A stretch of DNA of 20,062 nucleotides from a virus. This document shows, one piece after another, positions 12,974-20,062 of the stretch. Under the pieces are notes generated by a model, which worked only from the letters and a program-made list of their open reading frames with translations, did not search any database and was not told the DNA's origin. The DNA lies in IMG/VR virus record IMGVR_UViG_3300010158_004804, positions 1 to 20,062 of that record; one strand, 5' to 3'. Numbering within the stretch: position 1 is the stretch's first letter; each line of letters begins with the position of its first letter. A program made the position numbers and the translations under genes.

Positions 12974-13008
12974 TTTTGATTGACCATCAAAATTTCATTG
13001 ACTACATT
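12974..13008 (+). promoter_or_regulatory. Rightward promoter with overlapping palindrome
   Basis: TTGACC (12980-12985) and TACATT (13003-13008) are 17 bp apart. The palindrome TTTTGAT-TGACC-ATCAAAA (12974-12992) covers the -35, a classical repressor position. TTGAC occurs two more times nearby (12969, 12998). It would drive the small ORF at 13064 and the AlpA gene. Confidence 0.55.
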
Positions 13009-13063
13009 GCTCTTCAGTAGCACACATATTCATACATAACATGACAAGATGGAGAACAATTTG

Positions 13064-13192
13064 ATGGTAGCAATTCGGCTTTACAGTTTGTACCGTTCAT
13101 ACGGTTACACGAAGATGAGCTCTGCAAAAATGGCTTTGCAGGTTTATCGAAAAAATATGAAGCGCGCCCGTCAAGGAGGTCGTCATGAGTAA
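13064..13192 (+). CDS. Small basic protein coupled to AlpA, 42 aa
   Basis: A short frame with ATG at 13064 and GGAGAA about 8 nt upstream. The product is strongly basic and helical, with YRSYGYTKMSSAKMALQVYR and KNMKRARQGGRH, and no membrane segment. It overlaps the AlpA gene by 8 nt, and its last codons contain that gene's AAGGAGGT ribosome site, so the two are probably co-translated. No family is recognised; nucleic-acid binding is a guess from charge. Confidence 0.5.
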   Translation: MVAIRLYSLYRSYGYTKMSSAKMALQVYRKNMKRARQGGRHE

Positions 13193-13394
13193 TTCAAATG
13201 CGCAAACTCCATCAATTACATTGATGCGAATTCCACAGATCCTTGAGGTAATACCAGTTTCGAAATCAAAATTCTGGCTGATGGTTCAGAAAGGTGAGTT
13301 TCCCAAGCCAATCAAGATTGGCAGGTCATCTTTTTGGACTATTGAGCAGGTTCAATCATTTATTATTGAAAAAAAAGAAAAATCAATATTGTGA
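13185..13394 (+). CDS. AlpA-family transcriptional regulator
   Basis: A 69-aa MerR-like winged-helix protein of the AlpA family, which in prophages and satellites controls excision or integrase genes. The recognisable core is LMRIPQILEVIPVSKSKFWLMVQKG, then EFPKPIKIGRSSFWTIEQVQSFI, the standard AlpA helix-turn-helix and W-containing end. AAGGAGGT precedes the start by about 5 nt. The gene is divergent from the phage operon; no integrase follows it, only a convergent restriction-modification operon. It could act on either promoter candidate in the 12.66-13.01 kb switch region. Confidence 0.88.
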   Translation: MSNSNAQTPSITLMRIPQILEVIPVSKSKFWLMVQKGEFPKPIKIGRSSFWTIEQVQSFIIEKKEKSIL

Positions 13395-13400
13395 TCATTG

Positions 13401-13424
13401 CGCATCCCGAATAGCCGGGATGCG
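13401..13424. terminator. 9-bp hairpin between alpA and hsdMS
   Basis: CGCATCCCG (13401-13409) pairs perfectly with CGGGATGCG (13416-13424) around a 6-nt loop, 7 nt after the AlpA stop. No T-run follows on either strand, so it is a likely transcription-end or mRNA-stabilising hairpin but not a textbook terminator. Confidence 0.5.
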
Positions 13425-13492
13425 TAACAAAGGCTGAGTTAGCAATAAGATCTATAAATCTTTATGTACCCCTATACAGAGGCTTAAAGAAA

Positions 13493-15871
13493 TCATGAAA
13501 TCACTCCGCCAATAACGACATCTGTGATATCCCTCTGAAGATTTATAAATTGAATAATGCTAGCTTCAAGCTCATCACATAAAGCCATTATTTCGTCTAT
13601 TTTTAGAGAAATTCTTTTTTGCTCCTCAATGGGAGGTATAAATAAAATGACCTGCGAGAGATCCAGTAAAGATACATTATTCATGGCTCCTCCTCGCGCC
13701 TTTTCTTTTATTTGATCCGCAACAAATGAATCCAATTGCTTCAATAGAAAGGTGGGATAAAAAACATCTCTTGTTCCTCGTATGATCGCAAATGCCTGAT
13801 TGGTATTCGCGGGAATATCACAATCTCGAACAATACAGGTCCTACCAATAGTTCCTGCAATCGAGAATAGTATGTCATCAACCTCTAGACTGGAGCGGGA
13901 TAATATACGATCAACTTCATGGGAGATATATTGATCAATTGAGTCAATATTAATAATTCCATCGCTTACGTTTTCAACTTTAATAAAATTTACCCCAGAC
14001 TTCTGATAGGAGTGACCTAGAGAGGTTGGTGTTGTACCCTTAGTAATTAATGTTGCAATATCCCCTAAACGCCCTACCGCCCATTGTGAAGGAATTGAAT
14101 AATTTTTGATATCTCCAACTGGGATTGCTTGAGATTTTTTTCTTTTAGAAACCGAATTTTTAGACAAATTAGTATTTATTAATTCAATAGCCTCCAATAA
14201 CTCACTTGCGTAACCTTCAATTTCGAGCTGCGGCACCAAGAATCCACGAATACCTAAATTCAATATTAATTCTCTAAGTCTATGGATTCCATAAACACCG
14301 CCAGCGTTAGAAGATGATCTACCACGTCCCAATTTTTTTTCCAAATCAGGCGCAGTACATATATCAAACCGCTCTATCAATATTCTTTGAACTAAACTCA
14401 ATTCCAAGTTACCGAGAAAGCAATTTTCAAGAACCGCCCCAAGCTCTTTTCTTTTTATAGAAATTTCCTCTCGAAGCCTCTGATATTTAGCCAATAAATC
14501 TTCGGGGTCTTGAAGTCTTCCCTGTAATGTTTGGGGATTTTTAATATCAAGACTATAGTTTCTAGCCTTGATGTCTTCAATAGTTACCTTCCAGGCGCAC
14601 TCATTCTCCTTGCGATCTTTAAAACTATCCCCTTCGGACCCCCACCAAGATTTCTCCACCTCAAATTCCTGAATCCTCATTGGCTTTGTTTTGTTATAGC
14701 TCTTCACACCCTCTGGATAAGGATGCTCATAAAACCAAACATCTTTTGTTGGGGCGCCCTTAGTGAAAAATATAAGGTTTGTATTGATTGAGGTATAGGG
14801 CGCAAAGACGCCCTTAGGCAATCGCACAATAGTGTGAAGATTACATTCCTCCAGCAGCTTTTCTTTGATCCGGGTTTTAATGCCTTCTCCAAATAAGAAG
14901 CCATCCGGTAGAACTACCGCCGCGCGCCCACCTGGCTTGAGCATTTGCATAATCAGAACCAGAAAAAGGTCTGCAGTTTCTCTTGTTCTAAATGTCGCCG
15001 GGAAGTTGGTTTCAATTCCATCCTCTTCCATGCCACCAAATGGTGGATTAGTAACTATGACATCTACTCGCTCAGATGGACCCCAGCTAATAAGGGGTCT
15101 TGCTAACGTATTGTCATGGCGAATGTTGCTTGGCACATCGATACCATGAAGGATCATGTTAGTTGTGCAGAGTAAGTGCGGCATTGGTTTTTTCTCAATG
15201 CCATAGATGCTGCCTTGCAACTGAGCCTCATCCTCTAACGTTTTGACGTCTTGTTTTCTGATGTGCTCAATTGAGCATGACAAGAATCCACCTGTTCCGC
15301 AGGCTGGGTCCATTACCTTCTCACCAAGACGTGGGTTAACCATCTGAACCATGAATTCAGTCACCGCCCTTGGGGTATAGAACTCGCCTGCATTACCCGC
15401 TGCTTGGAGGTCTCTCAGAAGTTGCTCATACATATCGCCAAAGAGGTGGCGCTCTTGGGCTTTGTTGAAATCTACGCCTTCTTGAATCTTATTAATCACC
15501 TGGCGAATCAGCTGGCCAGATTTCATATAGTTATAGGCGTCCTCGAATACCGACCGGATAACATAAGCGCGCTGATCACCGCCTTTAGCCTCTAGGTTTT
15601 GTAAGGCTGGGAATAGATCGTTATCCAAGAATTGCTTTAGCTCATCTCCGGTCATGCCCTCAGCATTGGCCGCCCAATTTCTCCAGCGGTACTTTTCGGG
15701 AAGTGGGGACCTGTACTTATCCTGAAGCAATTCCCACTCGCTCTCACGATCATCAAAAATCTTCAGGAAGAGCATCCACACCAATTGACTCAAACGCTGG
15801 GCATCACCATCAACACCTACGTCTTTGCGCATGATGTCTTGGATTGATTTAATAGTTGAACTAATGCTCAT
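13493..15871 (-). CDS. Fused Type I modification/specificity protein (HsdM-HsdS)
   Basis: A 792-aa fusion. Residues 1-450 are an HsdM adenine methyltransferase: N-terminal HsdM helical domain, FYTPRAV, SAM-binding motif DPACGTGGF (188-196) and catalytic NPPF (275-278). After a coiled-coil linker (about 455-500) comes an HsdS start motif, LRELILNLGIRGFLVPQ (532-548), then one target-recognition domain (about 590-745: WAVGRLGDIATLITKG to FIPPIEEQKRIS) and a final coiled coil. Ordinary HsdS has two recognition domains; one implies a dimer reading a symmetric split site. It methylates adenine in the target and guides the HsdR partner encoded 37 bp upstream. The specificity part looks clearly more AT-rich than the methylase part, a sign of domain exchange. 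Confidence 0.9.
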   Translation of the reverse strand: MSISSTIKSIQDIMRKDVGVDGDAQRLSQLVWMLFLKIFDDRESEWELLQDKYRSPLPEKYRWRNWAANAEGMTGDELKQFLDNDLFPALQNLEAKGGDQRAYVIRSVFEDAYNYMKSGQLIRQVINKIQEGVDFNKAQERHLFGDMYEQLLRDLQAAGNAGEFYTPRAVTEFMVQMVNPRLGEKVMDPACGTGGFLSCSIEHIRKQDVKTLEDEAQLQGSIYGIEKKPMPHLLCTTNMILHGIDVPSNIRHDNTLARPLISWGPSERVDVIVTNPPFGGMEEDGIETNFPATFRTRETADLFLVLIMQMLKPGGRAAVVLPDGFLFGEGIKTRIKEKLLEECNLHTIVRLPKGVFAPYTSINTNLIFFTKGAPTKDVWFYEHPYPEGVKSYNKTKPMRIQEFEVEKSWWGSEGDSFKDRKENECAWKVTIEDIKARNYSLDIKNPQTLQGRLQDPEDLLAKYQRLREEISIKRKELGAVLENCFLGNLELSLVQRILIERFDICTAPDLEKKLGRGRSSSNAGGVYGIHRLRELILNLGIRGFLVPQLEIEGYASELLEAIELINTNLSKNSVSKRKKSQAIPVGDIKNYSIPSQWAVGRLGDIATLITKGTTPTSLGHSYQKSGVNFIKVENVSDGIINIDSIDQYISHEVDRILSRSSLEVDDILFSIAGTIGRTCIVRDCDIPANTNQAFAIIRGTRDVFYPTFLLKQLDSFVADQIKEKARGGAMNNVSLLDLSQVILFIPPIEEQKRISLKIDEIMALCDELEASIIQFINLQRDITDVVIGGVIS

Positions 15872-15908
15872 AAGTGGTAAAGCCTATCTGTTGGTATTGC
15901 TATGAATT

Positions 15909-18269
15909 TTAGGCGTAGAGCTGGTTTTCTAGCTCATGCAAAGCAGCTATATAGCCTGACTTACCGCCAAAGGCTGATACAAGCTCACTTGCTGTGCCCA
16001 TTTTACTAAATGGGTCCAGGGTCAGAATCTTAATATCGTCGATATTCTCGATGCCGGTATCCGCATACTTTTCAAGTAAAGCCTCGAGAACCTTACGGGC
16101 TTGTTCGCCATACTTGGTGAAGTAGTTACGCTTTTTAACTTGCTCTGCACGCTCTCTACGAGTCAGAGCAGGCTGGTCAAACGCTACATGACAAATTAGA
16201 TCAAATGCATCGCAGTCTTTGCTTACTTCTAGAGCCAGCGCCTCAAGGAGGACTCCATGCTCTTCAAGCTCTTTAATCACTGCAGCCTTACGCTCAGCAG
16301 AAGTCCACCTCTTTAGGAAATCATCCAGGGTTGAATAGTCTTTGCGAACTGCTTTGCGTGTGTAGTCTTTTAATGACTCGGTAATTAACTTACCCTCTGG
16401 ACCATAGTATTGAACACGCTCAGCAATCACTTGCACCTCTACATCGCCAATATAGTATTTAGCGCGTTTACCTTCAGGACCCGGTGGGAAGCCTTCTCCA
16501 CCAGCATCACCACCTTCACCACCAGGTAAACCGCCTCCACTACCACCCTCTTCGCCAGGCTCATCAGGCGGTATAGGAGGATCATTTGGTCCTGGGTTGT
16601 AGACAACAATTGGCGGGCCATCAAATGCTTCGTCTGCAAAAAGCTCAGTAGCCTTTTTAAAGTCCATGATGGTGAACCAGTATTTGCCGTAATCTTCGTT
16701 AATTCGAGTGCCGCGCCCAATCATCTGCTTGAATTCGGTCATGGACTTGATATGTTGATCAAGCACAACTAGCTTGCAGGTTTGCGCATCTACACCAGTA
16801 GTCATTAGCTTAGAGGTTGTTGCAATTACTGGGTAACGTTCTTCTGGGTTAATGAAGTTATCAAGCTCAGCTTTGCCTTCTTGCTCATCACCGGTAATGC
16901 GCATGACGTACTTGCGATTTTCTTTGACGCGATCTGGGTTTAAGTTGACCAGGGCTTGGCGCATGCGCTCTGCATGATCAATGTCATCACAAAATACGAT
17001 GGTCTTAGCATATGGATCAGTAGCGGTTAAGAATTCAGTAATCTTCTTAGCCACTAGCTCTGTCCGCTTTTCCAAGACCAAGGTTCGATCCATGTCACTC
17101 TGGTTATAGATACGATCCTCGATTACTTGCCCACGTTTGTCTAACTGCCCCGTACTAGGCCTCCAGCCTTGAAGATCTCTATCGATATCAATTCGTATCA
17201 CCTTATAAGGCGCAAGGAAACCATCTTCAATTCCCTGCTTTAGTGAATAGCTATAAACAGGATCACCAAAATAAGTAATGCTTGATATTTCCTTAGTTTC
17301 TTTTGGTGTGGCTGTTAAGCCAATGTGTGTGGCAGAAGAAAAGTAATCCAAGATCTCACGCCAAGCTGAATCTTCAGAGGCGCTGCCGCGATGACACTCA
17401 TCAATCACGATCAAATCAAAGAAGTCTGGCGAGAACTGCTTGTAAATATTCTTTTCTTCATCATTGCCAGTAACAGCCTGATAAAGGGATAAGTAGATTT
17501 CATAGCTCTTATCAATCTGACGCTTGCTGATCTTAGTCATCGCAGCGCCAAATGGCTTGAAGTCGTTATTTTTTGTTTGATCCACAAGGATGTTGCGGTC
17601 AGCTAAAAATAAAATACGCTTCTTTGTACCAGACTTCCATAAGCGCCAGATGATCTGAAAAGCTGTGTACGTCTTCCCGGTACCGGTAGCCATTACCAGC
17701 AGAATGCGATTGGCACCATTGGCCACCGCTTCGATTGTTCTGTTGACTGCATTGACTTGGTAATACCTTGGAGCGCGCCCTGTGCCATCGTCGTAATAAG
17801 GCATTTCTAAGGTATTTTTTGCCTCAGGGGTATCAACTCCCTTCCATTTGCAATAACGTGCCCATAGCTCTTCTGGTGACGGGAATGCCCCCAAAGAAAG
17901 CTCTTGCTCAACCTTATCTGCTAAACCAGTTCGGTCATGCATTAAGAATGCATCACCGTTTGAACTAAATACAAAAGGCACATCAAGCGTTTCCGCGTAA
18001 TCTAGCGCTTGCTGCATTCCTGCGCCAACACTGAGGTTGTTTTCTTTGGCCTCGATTACGGCGATGGGAATATTAGATTTGTAATACAGAACGTAATCTG
18101 CGCGCTTTTGCTGTCCGCGGGTATGTAACTTGCCGCGAACAATGATGCGACCTTTAGTAAAACTTAATTCCTCGCGAATTTGAGTGTGCAAATCCCAGCC
18201 TGCGCCAAGAATGGCTGGCGTAATGAATTTCGTACAAATATCTCGTTCGCTAAGGGATTTCTTGCTCAT
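15909..18269 (-). CDS. hsdR: Type I restriction enzyme R subunit
   Basis: A 786-aa restriction subunit, the DNA-translocating nuclease of the Type I complex. The PD-(D/E)XK nuclease is near the N-terminus with D58 (RADYV) and E73-x-K75 (VIEAKEN). Superfamily-2 helicase motifs follow: Walker A MATGTGKT (193-200), DECH (290-293), GLTATP (317-322) and [12 protein letters not shown] (515-526). A Gly/Pro-rich linker (559-600) leads to the C-terminal domain that binds the methylase. All key residues are present, so the enzyme looks active. It is first in the operon; hsdMS follows after 37 bp. No strong ribosome site precedes the ATG. A short CCTTA/TAAGG palindrome at 18297-18312 lies in its upstream region and could be part of control. 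Confidence 0.93.
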   Translation of the reverse strand: MSKKSLSERDICTKFITPAILGAGWDLHTQIREELSFTKGRIIVRGKLHTRGQQKRADYVLYYKSNIPIAVIEAKENNLSVGAGMQQALDYAETLDVPFVFSSNGDAFLMHDRTGLADKVEQELSLGAFPSPEELWARYCKWKGVDTPEAKNTLEMPYYDDGTGRAPRYYQVNAVNRTIEAVANGANRILLVMATGTGKTYTAFQIIWRLWKSGTKKRILFLADRNILVDQTKNNDFKPFGAAMTKISKRQIDKSYEIYLSLYQAVTGNDEEKNIYKQFSPDFFDLIVIDECHRGSASEDSAWREILDYFSSATHIGLTATPKETKEISSITYFGDPVYSYSLKQGIEDGFLAPYKVIRIDIDRDLQGWRPSTGQLDKRGQVIEDRIYNQSDMDRTLVLEKRTELVAKKITEFLTATDPYAKTIVFCDDIDHAERMRQALVNLNPDRVKENRKYVMRITGDEQEGKAELDNFINPEERYPVIATTSKLMTTGVDAQTCKLVVLDQHIKSMTEFKQMIGRGTRINEDYGKYWFTIMDFKKATELFADEAFDGPPIVVYNPGPNDPPIPPDEPGEEGGSGGGLPGGEGGDAGGEGFPPGPEGKRAKYYIGDVEVQVIAERVQYYGPEGKLITESLKDYTRKAVRKDYSTLDDFLKRWTSAERKAAVIKELEEHGVLLEALALEVSKDCDAFDLICHVAFDQPALTRRERAEQVKKRNYFTKYGEQARKVLEALLEKYADTGIENIDDIKILTLDPFSKMGTASELVSAFGGKSGYIAALHELENQLYA

Positions 18270-18411
18270 TCAATAATGCCAAAAGTTATATATATCCCTT
18301 AATAATATAAGGAAATCAGTCATTTAATGGCATTTTTAGGGTTTGTATCCCAGGCTCACTATCTGAGCCTCTATGGGCTTACACTTAATAACATTAACGG
18401 GAGATAACTTG

Positions 18412-18714
18412 ATGAAATATCATCTTTGCTTAGCCATGTTGTTTCTTTCGAGCCTTGCCCATGGACAGGCCATATATGGCCCTAATGGTGAGTACAAGGG
18501 TTATATACAGACCTCGCCTAACGGTGTTTCCAACTCCTACAGCGCCACCGGCGCATTCCAAGGCTCTGCGCAAGTACAGGGTAACCAAACAAATTTCTAC
18601 GGACCTCAAGGCCAGTATCAAGGCAATATTCAGGCGCCAATTAGCACCCCACCAAATACAACAATCGGATCACCACCTCAAGTTAATCAAGCACCATCGA
18701 TTAAAGGTTGGTAG
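18412..18714 (+). CDS. Small secreted protein with YGPxGxYxGxxQ repeats
   Basis: A 100-aa exported protein. The signal peptide MKYHLCLAMLFLSSLAHGQA fits cleavage near residue 18-20; a longer frame from 18373 would bury it, and GGGAG lies before 18412. The mature part has three related 12-residue units (22-33, 43-54, 63-74), two reading YGPNGEYKGYIQ and YGPQGQYQGNIQ with a weaker middle copy, followed by a Pro/Asn/Ser-rich tail. Such Gly/Tyr/Gln repeats suit an extracellular or periplasmic small protein. The function is unknown. It lies between the divergent hsdR and the convergent PIN gene and has no clear tie to either. Confidence 0.65.
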   Translation: MKYHLCLAMLFLSSLAHGQAIYGPNGEYKGYIQTSPNGVSNSYSATGAFQGSAQVQGNQTNFYGPQGQYQGNIQAPISTPPNTTIGSPPQVNQAPSIKGW

Positions 18715-18730
18715 TAAAAATGATGAATGG

Positions 18731-19714
18731 CTAAAGCGAATCTTCATTGCGTGATTTTTCAACATCCGAAATCATTACTTCAAGAGGTATAGCATCAATT
18801 TGTATTGAGGCATTTTTTATTTGACCCAGTAATTTTTTAGCAAAGTCAAATACATCCTCATCCCCTACTATCCAATTTACTTGCTGATTTTCAATAAAAG
18901 CATTTACGAGTCTAAGCTGCTCATTTTCATTGAATTGATCATATTTATTTAACTTTGCAATGGCAGCATGTGTAGCAGCGAAGTTATATGAGGACTCCAA
19001 CTTCAGGATTGCATCCTTCTTATCAATCTCATCTGAAAGCTTTATATCCGGAAAGTACTCTTTAAGTAGTTCGGGCAGCCCCTTGAATAATCTTATTTCA
19101 GATCGTTTTCTAGCTCTCCACTCCCTCTGAAGGAAATCCTTCACGGCTCCCGGGGTAAGCACAGACTCAAAGTCACCGTCACCACTAACAATGTTTAAGT
19201 CCTCAAGTTCGGGTACAGAAACAATCAACCATTCCCAATTGATAGCGTCGCCAAGACTATCCTTTTTACCTGGTGGATTTCCAATTTGTTGTCGATCTTT
19301 AGCTTTGAGAATGATTTCTTGATCTATGGATTCTTCTTTAAATTGGTCAAATAGAACCTCTATAAGCTCGTCCGCTTTTAACCTACTCTCAACTGCCTGT
19401 AGGGTTACGTCTGCTTTAATATCCTTTACGAGCTGATTAAAGCTTTCCTGAAGGCCTCTTAACTCGGGTATCCGATCATGCGTTTTTGCCATATTCGGAA
19501 GAGATGAAGAAGCCTTACTTTTTTCAAATAATTCAATAGACTCCTTTACAACCCTCTCGCGATTTCGATAAAACTCATCCTTAACCTGCTTGGGTAAGTA
19601 AATCTTTATTTGAGAGGTCTGATGAAGTTTTATTACTTTCTTCAGCTCATCCAAGTCAGGCCCAGACAGGTGATATAAGTCCAACAAAATATTCGTATCG
19701 ATGAAAATATTCAT
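18731..19714 (-). CDS. PIN-domain protein, DUF4935-like
   Basis: A 327-aa protein with an N-terminal PIN-type ribonuclease fold (about residues 1-185). Probable metal-binding acids are D6 (FIDTNIL), E47 (VKDEF), D152/D156 (KKDSLGDAINW) and D179/D181 (SGDGDF), the usual PIN quartet. The long helical insert (about 50-140) and the size fit the DUF4935 group. The C-terminal 130 residues are mostly helical and unrecognised. PIN proteins cut RNA and are often toxins, but the typical VapC is about 130 aa with a neighbouring antitoxin, and none is seen here. It sits next to the restriction operon, so a defence role is possible. The ATG at 19714 has AAGG upstream. Confidence 0.8.
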   Translation of the reverse strand: MNIFIDTNILLDLYHLSGPDLDELKKVIKLHQTSQIKIYLPKQVKDEFYRNRERVVKESIELFEKSKASSSLPNMAKTHDRIPELRGLQESFNQLVKDIKADVTLQAVESRLKADELIEVLFDQFKEESIDQEIILKAKDRQQIGNPPGKKDSLGDAINWEWLIVSVPELEDLNIVSGDGDFESVLTPGAVKDFLQREWRARKRSEIRLFKGLPELLKEYFPDIKLSDEIDKKDAILKLESSYNFAATHAAIAKLNKYDQFNENEQLRLVNAFIENQQVNWIVGDEDVFDFAKKLLGQIKNASIQIDAIPLEVMISDVEKSRNEDSL

Positions 19715-19889
19715 GGGTGCCTTGGATGCTAATTAGGTATTTGTTTTGTGAACATCATTGATGTATTGGAACAATTATGCCCACAGGTTAGATCTATTAA
19801 GTCGATGCCAGCTTAATAAAGCAAACTATTGAAGCATTGTTTAGGTGGTAAGCGTACTGGTAAGCGGGAGTATTTTTAGGAAAAGAAAA

Positions 19890-19907
19890 AGCCCCGGTTA
19901 AGGGGCT
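19890..19907 (-). terminator. Intrinsic terminator of the tRNA-Ser gene
   Basis: AGCCCC (19890-19895) pairs with GGGGCT (19902-19907) across a 6-nt loop. On the minus strand a TTTTTCTTTTCC tract follows. It lies 48 bp beyond the 3' end of the tRNA gene. Confidence 0.82.
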
Positions 19908-19954
19908 AAGTCTTTGTTGTATAAAGCAAAAAGCAGAAAGTTTGCCAAAGTTAT

Positions 19955-20049
19955 TGGCGGAGACGAGAGGATTCGAACCTCCGATCAGAGTTTTAGCCCC
20001 GATGCTCCCTTAGCAGGGGAGTGCCTTCGACCAGCTCGGCCACGTCTCC
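19955..20049 (-). tRNA. tRNA-Ser (anticodon GCU)
   Basis: The minus strand folds as a complete class-II tRNA: acceptor GGAGACG with CGTCTCC, D-arm with GGCCGAGCTGGTCGAAGGC, anticodon arm CTCCC/GGGAG with loop CTGCTAA (anticodon GCT, reading AGC/AGU), a long variable arm (CATCGGGGC...), T-arm GGAGG/CCTCT with TTCGAAT, discriminator G and encoded CCA at 19955-19957. The long variable arm is the Ser hallmark. tRNA-Ser 3' ends are common insertion sites for mobile elements, but no duplicate of this 3' end is seen inside the window. Confidence 0.95.
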
Positions 20050-20062
20050 GTACTTCTTACTA

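Noticed and set aside
16439-16720. 93-aa frame inside hsdR
   Set aside because: It is an alternate frame created by the Gly/Pro-rich linker coding DNA.
302-20049. Direct repeat of the tRNA-Ser 3' end as an attachment site pair
   Set aside because: Only the 7-bp TTGGCGG is shared between the left tRNA-like fragment and tRNA-Ser, too short to be an att core.

Overview
This window reads as a composite accessory island in a bacterium of moderate GC. The gene families and the freshwater-type metal genes suggest a betaproteobacterium, perhaps Polynucleobacter or a relative; that is an inference, because no rRNA or core gene is present. The right end is anchored by an intact tRNA-Ser(GCU) gene. Near the left end lies a decayed tRNA-Phe-like fragment. 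No integrase gene is visible.

From about 12.64 kb leftward to 0.4 kb, nearly everything on the minus strand is a phage head-and-lysis operon. In transcription order it holds a DUF1376 (YdaU-like) protein, an 83-aa protein, a small-terminase-like protein, the large terminase, a P22-type portal, a coiled-coil scaffold candidate, the major capsid protein, an unrecognised 128-aa protein, a three-TM holin and an M15 endolysin. No tail, tail-fibre or head-tail connector gene is recognisable, although the lysis genes are present. Two cargo blocks interrupt the operon exactly at gene junctions. One is a copper/metal-type cassette (7.7-9.75 kb) between terminase and portal, with its own minus-strand terminator. 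The other is a plus-strand 'mobile mystery protein A/B' module (HTH regulator plus Fic protein, 3.25-4.4 kb) between scaffold and capsid.

The gap from 12.64 to 13.06 kb looks like a regulatory switch. It has a leftward promoter candidate for the phage operon and a rightward promoter candidate, overlapped by a palindrome, for a small basic ORF and an AlpA-type regulator. To the right is a Type I-like restriction-modification operon on the minus strand: hsdR, then a fused hsdM-hsdS with a single target-recognition domain. After it come a small secreted repeat protein on the plus strand, a DUF4935-like PIN-domain protein on the minus strand, and the tRNA-Ser with its terminator.

Together the island looks like a tail-less prophage or capsid-encoding satellite carrying host-benefit and defence cargo (metal handling, Fic module, restriction-modification, PIN nuclease). 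The most distinctive sequence signals are three operator palindromes spaced exactly 33 bp apart before the Fic module, a perfect 10-bp inverted repeat covering both facing stop codons at the Fic/scaffold junction, nested hairpins upstream of the Fic module, an out-of-frame 21-bp repeat plus overlapping hairpins inside the DUF1376 gene, and the damaged tRNA-like sequence.
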